DNA of 64,000 nucleotides from Spirochaetaceae bacterium (GTDB taxonomy: Bacteria > Spirochaetota > Spirochaetia > DSM-27196 > PWMO01). Below the pieces are notes generated by a model. That model did not search any database, had not been told where the DNA came from, and was given only the letters and a program-made list of their open reading frames with translations. Both the position numbers and the translations under genes were made by a program. Location of the stretch: the NCBI GenBank assembly GCA_007693325.1, contig REDW01000104.1, positions 23,530-87,529 of the forward strand, in the 5' to 3' direction. Of the stretch, positions 56,008 to 63,897 are shown in pieces. Position 1 is the first letter of the stretch, and each line of letters starts with the position of its first letter.

Positions 56008-56151
56008 CGCATGCGCGGTCCTGCGGTAGGTAGGCAACGTGTCGAAGCGCCTCGCGTATGTCATCGCGATCAAGGTCGGGATACGAAACCCGCGGGTGCA
56101 GGGTAAGCCGCCTATCTGTGCCGGGTCTGCGGTCATCCGTTTAGACATCAT
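55943..56151 (-). pseudogene. DUF433 antitoxin fragment joined out of frame to a RelE-like toxin end
   Basis: The frame starting MMSKRMTADPAQIGGLPCTRGFRIP is the N-terminus of a DUF433 antitoxin. After RIP the matching continuation (YPDLDRDDIREALRHVAYLPQDRA) is in a different frame, with about 25 family residues missing. It runs directly into EEDLFVVYIGKRDEVYRLW, the RelE-type end also seen in copy B, and then a stop. So an antitoxin and a toxin have been fused by deletions. Confidence 0.7.
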
Positions 56152-56178
56152 CTGCTGCTCACCATCAGTATATCGCGG

Positions 56179-56455
56179 TTGCCGGCGGCGAACGGGATGG
56201 TCCTCGCTCAGGTGAAGACCGGCGAGCACTCCAACGAGATTACCGTGATCCCGGCGTTGCTGGATCTGCTGAGCAAATCAAAGATTTCTTCGATGATGTC
56301 ACCGATGAGGATATCGCAGAGCCACGCAGAAGTCTATTACGATGGTCCGTGGCACCCGCACCATCGCTGAGAAACGAACGACTCAGCTACGCTACTTTTT
56401 CTCATCGATGGAGATGAACGCCAAACGATTGGCTCACGCGGTTCGCGTAGCATCG
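56179..56455 (+). mobile_element. ISAs1-family transposase remnant
   Basis: Two pieces of an ISAs1-type DDE transposase are left. First is NGMVLAQVKTGEHSNEITVIPALLDLL (56190-56275). After an internal deletion comes ARTIAEKRTTQLRYFF-like sequence then SSMEMNAKRLAHAVR (56344-56450), the region just before the usual HWGIEN. No intact ends or target duplications were found. Confidence 0.75.
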
Positions 56456-56458
56456 GAG

Positions 56459-56683
56459 TCATCGATGGCGCGGCGCCGGTATCGATTTTCCCGAGTGCTC
56501 GAAAGCGCGTCCGGCGAACGCACGGACGAACTTCGGGAAGTTGGCCAGATAATTCGCCGGGTCGGGGTAAAGCCAGCGGAGCACCGGGTCAGAGCTGAAC
56601 CCCAACACGATCGCATCCACGGTGCTGCGTTCATCAACCGCGGCGCGGCAAATATTGACTCTTGTCGCCTGTAATGTTTGCAT
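56459..56683 (-). pseudogene. Truncated GNAT acetyltransferase
   Basis: About 50 residues match the N-terminus of a GNAT family: DAIVLGFSSDPVLRWLYPDP, then FPKFVRAFAGRAFEHSG. The acetyl-CoA-binding half is missing. The break coincides with the end of the ISAs1 remnant, which suggests that the insertion truncated the gene. Confidence 0.65.
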
Positions 56684-56730
56684 GCCACAAGAATACGCCG
56701 AACCCGGCCTGCGAACATTGGTGAGCTAGC

Positions 56731-58380
56731 CTATTTTTTGCCGAATTCGTGCTCCGAGCGGCGGATTGCTTCCGCGGCGGCTTCCGCGCGGTTGCGCAGG
56801 CCAAGCTTGGCGAGCACGTGCGCCACGTGGTGCTCAACCGTCTTGCGGCTAACGTAGAGACGATCGGCGATCTGCGGGTTGGATAAGCCTTCGCCGAGAA
56901 GCCGCAGTACCTCGCGTTCACGCCGCGTAAGGTCCTCGGATTCACGCGGTCCCGGACGGGTCCCGGCTTCACCAAGTTCGCGCAGTAAGGCTGCCGCGCG
57001 ATGGCTGAGTCCGTCGGCGCCGAGGCGCACGAGGATCTGCTCAGCCGCGCGTGCCTCCAGCACGGCTTCGGGCGATTTGATCTCCCGCAGCAATTGCGCG
57101 AGCTGGAGATGCGTGCGTCCGACTTCGAACGGCATCCCGAGATCGGCGAAGATGGCGAGCGCTGCCTCGAGGTGGTTGCATGCGTCGGCCGGGTCGCCGG
57201 TGGCTGCCTCGAGCCGGTGGCCGCGCGCCGTCATGATCCCGCAGCCGCCGGTCTCACCTCGGCGTCGCAACTCGGCGCCGTGTTCGGCTGCCGCCGCGAT
57301 GCGGCCCTGAGCGGCTTCCGTCTCCGCGAGCACCTCAACGAGAGCGGCGAACTCCAGCCGGTCGTTGCCGAGACGGTCGAGGCGACGGCGAACGACAGCC
57401 GTTGCCGCGTCGTGGTTGCCCCGCAGCAGCTCAACGCGAGCTCTGGCGGTCGCGGTGACACCGTTCAGTTCGTAGCCTGCCAGCAGGCGATCGGCTTCGT
57501 CGATACGCCCCTGGGCCAGACGCAACTCCGCCAGGCAGGCAAGGATTTCCGGCTGGTAACTCGGCGCGAACGCGCGGCTCTGTTGCAGTGCCGTTCTCAA
57601 CTCCGCTTCAGCGCGCACCCAATCACCGGTGGCCAAGAGCACTCGACCGTAACGCGTACGGCAGCCGACGTAGAGATACGGGCAGCCGTGTGTCTCGAGG
57701 AAGCCTTCGCTTGCACGCACCCACTCCACGGCGCGCTCGAAGTCTGCGCAGTCGGTGCACGAATGCATCATATTGCAGCTGGCGAACACTACCGTGGACA
57801 GGTCCTCGCATTCGCCGGCCATGGCCCCTGCCATCGCTTCGTCGAGCAGCCGCGTGCCGTCAACAACGCGGCCCTGGCGGACCCAAGCGTAGCCAAGCTG
57901 GCTCAGCGCCGACAGCTCCAGATCGGTGTCTCCGCTGCTGCGCCCGATCTCAAGCGCTTTGTGTGCCGCGCGTTCACTCTCGCCAGGGTCGACCAACACC
58001 TCCGCCCCAACCAGCGCCAGGTAACCGCGCAGTGAGTCGAGCTCGTGTGCCCGGATTATCCGTTCCGCACGCGCGTGCCAGCCCGCCGCCGCCGATCTAT
58101 TTCCGAGCAGGGTTACGTAGGAGAGCGCCAGGAAGATTGCCGCCTCGGCGGCCGAATGGTGGAGTCCGGCACGGCGGAAGGTGACGTACGCCTTCTGGCG
58201 GTGAGCAACGGTCCCCTGGAAATCGCCGAGCCACCACAACACGTCGGCGAGTTCGGCGTGTGCCGTTGGGTCGTCCCGATCGTCTATAGCGTGGTGGAAC
58301 GCGTCGCGCGCCTCCGCCCAGCGGGCAGCACGCGCAGCCTGGCGTCCCTGCTCGATCCAATCCTCGCCCCGATCCACCAT
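56731..58380 (-). CDS. LuxR-type transcriptional regulator with TPR-like repeats
   Basis: 549 residues. Residues 1-460 are helical TPR-like repeats (about 12), for example RWAEARDAFHHAIDDRDDPTA. The C-terminal 65 residues are a LuxR helix-turn-helix: LTRREREVLRLLGEGLSNPQIA, then SRKTVEHHVAHVLAKL. No ATPase domain, so it is a short LAL-like regulator. Style and composition resemble actinobacterial proteins, which suggests acquisition by transfer. Target genes and inducer are unknown; it stands alone. Confidence 0.85.
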   Translation of the reverse strand: MVDRGEDWIEQGRQAARAARWAEARDAFHHAIDDRDDPTAHAELADVLWWLGDFQGTVAHRQKAYVTFRRAGLHHSAAEAAIFLALSYVTLLGNRSAAAGWHARAERIIRAHELDSLRGYLALVGAEVLVDPGESERAAHKALEIGRSSGDTDLELSALSQLGYAWVRQGRVVDGTRLLDEAMAGAMAGECEDLSTVVFASCNMMHSCTDCADFERAVEWVRASEGFLETHGCPYLYVGCRTRYGRVLLATGDWVRAEAELRTALQQSRAFAPSYQPEILACLAELRLAQGRIDEADRLLAGYELNGVTATARARVELLRGNHDAATAVVRRRLDRLGNDRLEFAALVEVLAETEAAQGRIAAAAEHGAELRRRGETGGCGIMTARGHRLEAATGDPADACNHLEAALAIFADLGMPFEVGRTHLQLAQLLREIKSPEAVLEARAAEQILVRLGADGLSHRAAALLRELGEAGTRPGPRESEDLTRREREVLRLLGEGLSNPQIADRLYVSRKTVEHHVAHVLAKLGLRNRAEAAAEAIRRSEHEFGKK

Positions 58381-58564
58381 GTTTCATGATAGGCAATCGC
58401 CCGCGGTGGTGCAAGGCGTCCGCACCGCGTGAACGGAGCCACGACTTTCAGCGCCATGCGGAACAGGCGATGCCGATGAGTAAGGCGAAGCAACGCCAAA
58501 CTCTTTGGGCGTCGGCGCCCCGAATTCTGCGTACGAGTTCGATAGAAGGCTAAGAGTTCAGCTC
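58381..58564. other. Intergenic spacer
   Basis: No gene or RNA recognised. One small hairpin, GGGCG-TCGG-CGCCC, near 58510. Confidence 0.4.
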
Positions 58565-59391
58565 TCAATAGGCGCGAGCAAAGGCGCGAATAGGTCGAAC
58601 CGGTATGGTGGAGACTTTGCTAGTCCACCATGTAGCGGCTTGGGGCATGCGAATGCTCATAGCCCCGTCGGCGCCGGACTCGGACGAGCTCCAGTAGTTC
58701 TGATCATCCTTAAAGTTGCCAATGAGACTCTGGGCGAGATTTTCGGCCATCAGGATCAATTCGTCTCTTGACGGCAGAAACCAGTCGTCATAGGTCACTC
58801 CCTCGTGCACATGCACGAACTCGACAGCAGCTCGTGCGGCACTGTAGCTGTGGCCGGCTTGACGGATAATCTCTGCGGTGTTGGATTGTCCGGCTCCAAG
58901 GAGCGCAGATGTCGTTCCCAGTTGGCTGTCTTGCACGTTGCTCCATTCAATGTCAGGGTCGTCGCCGTCATCGTACCACCCGTATGGGGCGGCCTCGAGG
59001 TAGGTCCAGTCGTACTCGTTATCCTCGTCTCGATAGAACACCAACCCGCCGGCCGGGCCCCTTATGTCCACTTCCACCGTTACGGTATCGGTGTGTCCGC
59101 CATCGTCGGTGATCGCGGTTATTGTGGTTTGTCCAGCGAATACTCCCATTACAACGCCGGCTGAATCTACTTTTGCAACCGTCTCATCATTGCTCTCCCA
59201 ACGCACCACCTGGTTGGAGGCGTCTGCAGGTATGATGGTTATTTCGAGTTCGTCAGTTGAGACACCAGTGTTCACTCTGACAGTTTTCGGACCTACCGAT
59301 ATACCCGCAACGTTGACCATGTCATATTGTTTATGAGTACCGCAACTGCAATGACTGCGCCTGAACCGAAACGCTTTCGCTTGCCTGTCAA
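58565..59391 (-). pseudogene. Exported Ig-like (Big_2)/DUF1566 protein, 5' frameshift
   Basis: In frame from about 59320 the product has a Big_2-type Ig fold (ADASNQVVRWESNDETVAKVD, FAGQTTITAITDDGG) and a DUF1566-type C-terminal domain (VTYDDWFLPSRDELILMA, YWSSSE, IRAFARAY). The tracked N-terminus is not a signal peptide. One frame over, a TTG at 59391 with GGGAGG 6 nt upstream encodes KRKRFGSGAVIAVAVLI, a good signal peptide, which then runs out of frame. A frameshift therefore seems to have split signal and mature parts. Surface proteins of this type are common in spirochaetes. Confidence 0.65.
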
Positions 59392-59407
59392 ACCAAACCT
59401 CCCTCAT

Positions 59408-59575
59408 GTTTGCCTGGTGTGGTTACTGCTGTTCTCGGTCAGCCGTGGATCAGCTGAGAAGCACTGAACTAATCAATCACGTTTGGCACGCCCTCTAGAA
59501 CTGAATGCTGATTCGGGTCCGGTTGACGGACCGAGACTCGGTCGCTTGTCGTATCCCGCCACGGATGTCCCGTGG
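59408..59575. other. Intergenic spacer
   Basis: 168 nt between the Ig-like gene and the methyltransferase stop. No feature recognised. Confidence 0.4.
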
Positions 59576-60343
59576 TCAGGCTTTCACCGCCAGCAGCGAA
59601 AAGCTCTTGACGCCGAACTCGCCGGATGCCTCTTTCGCGGATTCGGAGAGAAAGTGATACTGCGTGTTGTCGCGTGTCTCCACCACCTGCATCCCTGCGG
59701 CTTCGATCATCTTGAGGTAGTCGGTCTGTCGCGCCGCTCCGCCGATACAGGAGGCCCAGAGGGTCGCGTCGCAGACGATGTCGGTTGTCAGCTGCTTCTC
59801 CGTCACGATGTCCGATATCGCCATACGGCCACCTTTTCTCAGTACCCGAGATATCTGCTCGAACGCCTTCTGCTTGTCGGCGACCAGGTTGATCACCCCG
59901 TTGCTGATAGCCACGTCGAAACTCGCGTCCTCAAACGGAAGGTCGTCGATTCGGGCATGACGAAACTCGATCTTGTCGAAGCGGTCACCGCGCAGCCGGT
60001 TGGCGTTGTCCAGCTGTTCGGGGGTAATATCGATCCCGACAGTCTTGCCGTTGGCTCCCACCAGTCCCGCGGCTATGAACGAGTCCATTCCCGAACCGCT
60101 GCCCAGGTCAAGCACCGTCTCTCCCGGCTTCAAGTCTGCAAAGTCGAAGTGGTAACCAACACCGGCAAACGAGTCCACCGCCTCTTTCGGCACCTGGTTG
60201 AACAGCTCGGCCGGATAACCGAGGTTGTCGGCTAACCCGCGCCCCACTTCAAAGTGATAGCCCGCATGAGGCTCCCTGGCGACACTTGCGTACACCTGCT
60301 TCACTAAACCTTCGATCTCTTGTTGGCTGGCCGTCTGCTCCAT
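59576..60343 (-). CDS. ArsM-like SAM-dependent methyltransferase
   Basis: Start ATG 60343 with AAGAGGAGA upstream (255 residues). SAM motif ETVLDLGSGSGMDSFIAAGLVG, then DITPEQLDNAN, DLPFEDASFDVAISNGVINL and RVLRKGGRMAISDIV. Layout and motifs match arsenite methyltransferases. However, the cysteine normally in SNCVINL is Gly here; the later one is kept (ASCIGGAA), and no N-terminal Cys is seen. The substrate may therefore not be arsenite. No other ars gene is nearby. Confidence 0.82.
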   Translation of the reverse strand: MEQTASQQEIEGLVKQVYASVAREPHAGYHFEVGRGLADNLGYPAELFNQVPKEAVDSFAGVGYHFDFADLKPGETVLDLGSGSGMDSFIAAGLVGANGKTVGIDITPEQLDNANRLRGDRFDKIEFRHARIDDLPFEDASFDVAISNGVINLVADKQKAFEQISRVLRKGGRMAISDIVTEKQLTTDIVCDATLWASCIGGAARQTDYLKMIEAAGMQVVETRDNTQYHFLSESAKEASGEFGVKSFSLLAVKA

Positions 60344-60380
60344 TATGGTCTCCTCTTGTCTACCAGTTTGCCGTAACTCT

Positions 60381-60409
60381 AACATAGATGAGTATATAAG
60401 TAAAGTTAA
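60381..60409 (-). promoter_or_regulatory. Promoter of the ArsM-like gene
   Basis: TTAACT, 17 nt, TATGTT on the minus strand in an AT-rich patch unlike the surroundings; leader about 31 nt. Confidence 0.45.
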
Positions 60410-60511
60410 CATTTGCCACCGGGACGCGTAGCGGTCGGGCCTTGCCTGCTGCGTGGTGGTGCACGCTGCCCCAACGCCTCGGGAAGAACAATTTTGGCAA
60501 CAGTCAACATG

Positions 60512-60698
60512 ACTTGAACTCGATCTGCAGTGGCAGATCAGACCAGGTTGTCGATGAGCCCGAACTCTACCGCACCGGCGTCTTCGCGGACCTCAAACTC
60601 CTCGATAATCCGACGGTCGCGGAGATCCTCGTACAGCTCCCATAGTCTGTACACCTCATCCCGTTTGCCGATGTAGACGACGAATAGATCGTCTTCGA
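60512..60698. repeat. Direct repeat copy B (relE-like 3' end)
   Basis: Same sequence as copy A at 55774-56007 without the 46-nt insertion, so the toxin frame stays open here. About 95% identical by eye. Confidence 0.85.
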
Positions 60699-60853
60699 CG
60701 TAGAATGCCGCACGGTACTTCCCTTTCCGGAGCCGGTAGTACGTGCGTTGATTCTCGCCGGTCATTTCCTTGATATCGAATAAGGCGAAGTCGCGCGTTG
60801 AGTCGATAGATCAGTGTTTCGTAGTGCCTGCCGTTGGTCATTACCGGAGTCAT
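60538..60853 (-). pseudogene. RelE/ParE-family toxin remnant
   Basis: The 3' frame encodes YYRLRKGKYRAAFYVEDDLFVVYIGKRDEVYR in two short stretches, the conserved C-terminal half of RelE-type toxins, with a non-family tail (EEFEVREDAGAVEF). The N-terminal half (HYETLIYR) lies in another frame and joins at about 60800, where the segment TRDFALFDIKEM follows. About 30 family residues seem deleted as well. Probably inactive. Confidence 0.7.
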
Positions 60854-60916
60854 GAACGTGGTATAACGTTCCGTATTGAACCGCAGCCCCGGTTCGAAAA
60901 CAAGCTTCGCGTCAAC

Positions 60917-60994
60917 TCAATATGCGGTTTGCGGCGGAAACTCGCCGAACAGGCGCAGGTAGGCGTTGGTGTCAAGCAGGATCTTCGGTTTCAC
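60917..60994 (-). pseudogene. PIN-domain N-terminal stub
   Basis: 25 codons from GTG 60994: KPKILLDTNAYLRLFGEFP, the first strand and metal-binding Asp of a PIN ribonuclease, then a stop. It overlaps the end of the ImmA/IrrE-like ORF, the usual order of such pairs. The remaining 100 or more residues are gone. Confidence 0.6.
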
Positions 60995-61511
60995 CGGCAA
61001 CGAGCGTCTGATGGAGGGACTTGGCGTCGAGCGGATTGATATTCAAGACGCGCTGAACGAACGACGACTGTTTGCCCGTGTCGCGCAGATAGACGCGCAG
61101 CATATCGTAGAATAGTGTGTTGAATGTTTGACCTGCGATGCTGATGAAGGTTTTTGCCGAAGGGTGTTCGGTACCAAAAACGGTGCGATTGACGTCGGCG
61201 AATTGTTTGTTGAAGTTGCTCGTTGCCGGATGAATGTCTACGTCCCAGCCGGAAACGCCGTGCCGGTCCGCGAGACGGTTCATCTGTGACAGAACGGTAA
61301 CCGGAGAGACAACGAATTCGGTGGCGATTCTCTGCATCTCGAGGATGAGTTTCCCGGGCGCTGAGATATTACGGAGCCGATCGTAGAAACGCTGTGCTGT
61401 CGCGATCGGAAACAGCAGTTCAGCGGCAAACATGTCGGCGAAGGTTTCCGCGTCGGACTCCGCGAGCGTCGGCTCGGAAAAGATGAGTAGTATCAGCGAG
61501 AGGAGGCCCAC
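60972..61511 (-). pseudogene. ImmA/IrrE-like protein lacking its N-terminus
   Basis: 179 residues. The region SDAETFADMFAAELLFP is the block that follows the HExxH zinc site in ImmA/IrrE proteases, but HExxH itself and the N-terminal helix-turn-helix are missing. The ORF begins right where the DinB gene starts in the other direction. Normally these proteins regulate a neighbouring toxin, here a PIN stub. It is probably a truncated antitoxin. Confidence 0.6.
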
Positions 61512-61514
61512 CGC

Positions 61515-62030
61515 ATGGATGAACTCGCTCTATTGGCACGCTACAACCGCCTGACGAATGCTGAACTCGGAGAGCTTCTGTCGAAGCTCACGGAGGAACA
61601 GCTCACCCTGACTATCGGGGGTTACTTCGAATCGATCATCAGGACGGCGAATCACATCCTGCTGTCGGACATCACCTGGATACGCCGGATGGCGCGTGGC
61701 GTGGACGCTGTCGCGGCGCTCGAATCGCAGATCCCCGAGACGATTGCGTTCGACTTTGACGCTGTTCCGTGGCCGCGCCTGGACCGGTATCTTCCGGTCC
61801 GCGAGACGGTAGACGCGCTTCTGGAACGTGTGGTCGCGACGATAACGGTCGCCAGTCGCAGCGTTCAATTCTCGTACGTGCGCGCAAACGGCGAGCAGCG
61901 GGAGAGTCATGTCGGCCACGTTCTTCTGCACCTGTTCAACCATCAGACCCACCATCGGGGCCAGATTGCCCTGATGCTGGACGAACTCGGTGTCGAGAAT
62001 GACTACTCAAACCTGATCTGGAAGGTCTGA
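61515..62030 (+). CDS. DinB family protein
   Basis: 171 residues, AGGAGG 8 nt before the ATG. Four-helix bundle with the DinB metal ligands: TANHILLSDITW (first His) and LLHLFNHQTHHRGQIALML (two more His). DinB-fold proteins include thiol transferases and damage-inducible proteins; the substrate is not known. It appears intact among decayed neighbours. Confidence 0.88.
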   Translation: MDELALLARYNRLTNAELGELLSKLTEEQLTLTIGGYFESIIRTANHILLSDITWIRRMARGVDAVAALESQIPETIAFDFDAVPWPRLDRYLPVRETVDALLERVVATITVASRSVQFSYVRANGEQRESHVGHVLLHLFNHQTHHRGQIALMLDELGVENDYSNLIWKV

Positions 62031-62166
62031 ACCGCGGCAGTCTCGCGTGCGCATATCGTGATTGCTTCGGGGTGGGCCCGAAATCGATGAAGAGGGCGAA
62101 GCGACGCCCGTCCAGCGTACGCTTCACCGGCGAGCGGCTGGTCCGCGAATCCGGTAGAGGTGGGTG
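62031..62166. other. Intergenic spacer
   Basis: 136 nt between convergent genes; nothing recognised. Confidence 0.4.
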
Positions 62167-62472
62167 TTATGGGATCGTTTTCGTTTTGCCTGAAGCTGCG
62201 CGCAGCTGTAGTCCAAGCGCATTGACCACCTTCAGAATCGTAGCAAACTCAGGATTACCCTCCGGTGATAGCGCTTTGTACAGACTTTCGCGGCCTAACC
62301 CGGTCTGCATGGCAATCTGGGACATCCCTTTTGCCCGGGCTATGTCCCCAAGGGCTGCAGCGATCAGAGCGGGGTCATTTTCTTCCAGCGCCGCCTCAAG
62401 GTACGCAGCCATATCTTCGTCGGTTTCCAGATGCTCCGTCGCATCCCAGGAACTCGTTCGTTCTTTTTTCAT
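62167..62472 (-). CDS. HigA-like addiction-module antidote (HTH)
   Basis: Start ATG 62472 (101 residues); the tracked start is in the toxin region. It has the antidote-family order: ETDEDMAAYLEAALEENDP, then an HTH (MSQIAMQTGLGRESLYKALS) and FATILKVVNALGLQL. It binds the toxin and represses the operon. It appears complete, but its toxin is truncated. SD GGAGG is 12 nt upstream. Confidence 0.85.
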   Translation of the reverse strand: MKKERTSSWDATEHLETDEDMAAYLEAALEENDPALIAAALGDIARAKGMSQIAMQTGLGRESLYKALSPEGNPEFATILKVVNALGLQLRAASGKTKTIP

Positions 62473-62479
62473 GGCGCCC

Positions 62480-62644
62480 TTATTCCTCCAGTTGCTCCGA
62501 CACGCCACGTCCCACCGCGTTTGCATCCCCGGGATTGCCCAACGATAACCGTCGGATTCTGACATTGATCCGTGCTTTTGCAGCCCTGTCTCGCAGACTG
62601 GTGAACCACTTTCGGTACGTGTCAGTCTGGCGGATTTCGATCAT
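62480..62644 (-). pseudogene. Truncated HigB/RelE-type addiction-module toxin
   Basis: 54 codons, too short for the ORF track. MIEIRQTDTYRKWFTSLRDR and RIRRLSLGNPGD are the first half of the killer protein; after GRGVSE the family's RIxYGPGYRVYF and LLCGGDK blocks are missing, and the frame ends QLEE. The gap to the antidote is 7 nt, so about 40 codons seem to have been lost. Confidence 0.75.
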
Positions 62645-62650
62645 CGTTCT

Positions 62651-62679
62651 ATTGTATCCTATGGGATACGCGAAGTCAA
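62651..62679 (-). promoter_or_regulatory. Promoter of the higBA-like module
   Basis: TTGACT, 17 nt, TACAAT on the minus strand (5 of 6 in each box). Only 6 nt separate the -10 box from the toxin ATG, so the RNA would begin at the start codon. Confidence 0.65.
62654..62669. promoter_or_regulatory. Operator palindrome GTATCC-N4-GGATAC
   Basis: A perfect 6+6 palindrome (gtatcctatgggatac) lying between the -35 and -10 boxes and overlapping the -10. This is the expected place for autorepression by the HTH antidote. Confidence 0.6.
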
Positions 62680-62796
62680 TCGATGTCTCTCAATACAATA
62701 CGCTGCGCCACCGAAATCTCGACAGCCCTTCGCTGTCACTCCTGCTGCGAATCAAGATACCGGTGGCGAATCTCTCCTGTGAACCGAATGACGATA

Positions 62797-63344
62797 TCAA
62801 ACGATGCGCCGCATGTCAGAGCCGGCGGGCAGTTGCTTCACAAAGCGCTCTTGAAGATTGAGGTCCTGCTGTACGGGCGTCACCTGACGGGTCTCGCTCA
62901 CGGCTTCAGTAGATCGGACTAGCTTCGGCAGAAACCAACCCGGCGAGATCAGATGGTCCATCTCGTACTGATCTCGAACATGGTTAATGAGTTCACGCTC
63001 GCCGCAGTCATGGGCAACTCGGGTATGGTTGTCCCTGCCATCGGTGGAAGACTCGCGCCGAGCGAATGGGTGCGGCGACTCCAGCAACGCCGCTGCCTTT
63101 CTGGACGCGACGCGTATCGAGCGCCACGAGACGCCGTGCCTGTGGAATAACCTGATGAACAGCACTTCGACCAGGGCGTCTCACCGTATCCAAGTAGCCA
63201 GCGCCGTATCTGCTGAGCCGGCACTCCGGCCAGCGCAGCCCCTTCGAATATGGAGCAGATTCCTCGTCTCAGGTAGTGGAGACTTGATTCGCGATACGTG
63301 GCCGCAGAAGGTGCGGGTTGAGCCACGCTGCTGACTTGTCTCAT
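62797..63344 (-). pseudogene. DUF433-type antitoxin with HTH, internal deletion and frameshift
   Basis: The first frame has LHYLRRGICSIFEGAALAGV and PAQQIRRWLLGYG, the DNA-binding start of long DUF433-type antitoxins. A different frame continues with VEVLFIRLFHRHGVSWRSIR, ESPHPFA and RDQYEMDHLISPGWF. About 25 residues and the frame are lost at the junction near 63170. No toxin is recognisable downstream. Confidence 0.65.
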
Positions 63345-63595
63345 TAGCCGCTCTTCGTGGTCATAACTTGTGGTATGCAGATCACTTCTCCCACCCCAGT
63401 GACTCACGGTTCACACGCTCGCGAAAGAGCGTGCCGAACAAACGGTGATCGGCTGCCTCGTGTCGTATCCGGCCTGCTCTCAGATTCCAGGTCATGCACG
63501 AACCATTCGGTTCCGCCGTCGGGGGTGCGGCAGGCTGCTCCATCCAGGTACGTCCTGGGAAGATGGTGCTCCACAACGAAATGAATGCCCGACTG
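63345..63595. other. Unassigned sequence
   Basis: 251 nt. One minus-strand frame reads HFVVEHHLPRTYLDGAACRT in an open stretch but without a start; I cannot name a family. Probably another remnant. Confidence 0.35.
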
Positions 63596-63892
63596 TCACG
63601 GCTCTCGACCAGCCTCCAGTCGAGCGGGATCGCGGATCAACACCTCCGCCGGGATGCCAAGCCCCTTGTTTCGAAGTCCCATCTGATCCATCCGAAATCG
63701 AATTGCTTCAATCGGATCCGGTGGGTCGATTGGAAAGCGCGCTTCTTCATACCGATCGACCACGAGTGCGAGCAATTCGAGCTCCTCCGCTTCGGACGTG
63801 CCCTCGCGGGGGTCTGCTTCCATGAGTTCGGCGATCCGTTCGAGCGCGGCTTCGTGTTCGTGCGCGGTCTTGATGACTCGAGCGTTGTTCAT
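63596..63892 (-). pseudogene. HigA-type antitoxin with in-frame deletion of the HTH
   Basis: 98 residues. The N-terminus is typical HigA: EHEAALERIAELMEADP and PPDPIEAIRFRMDQMGL. After GLRN it jumps straight to KGLGIPAEVLI, which in the family follows the helix-turn-helix (about 35 residues later). So the DNA-binding helices are missing but the frame is kept. It might still be translated. Confidence 0.7.
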
Positions 63893-63897
63893 CTAAC

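Noticed and set aside
57001-58035. 344-residue plus-strand ORF
   Set aside because: Shadow of the LuxR-TPR gene; the minus-strand frame has the HTH.
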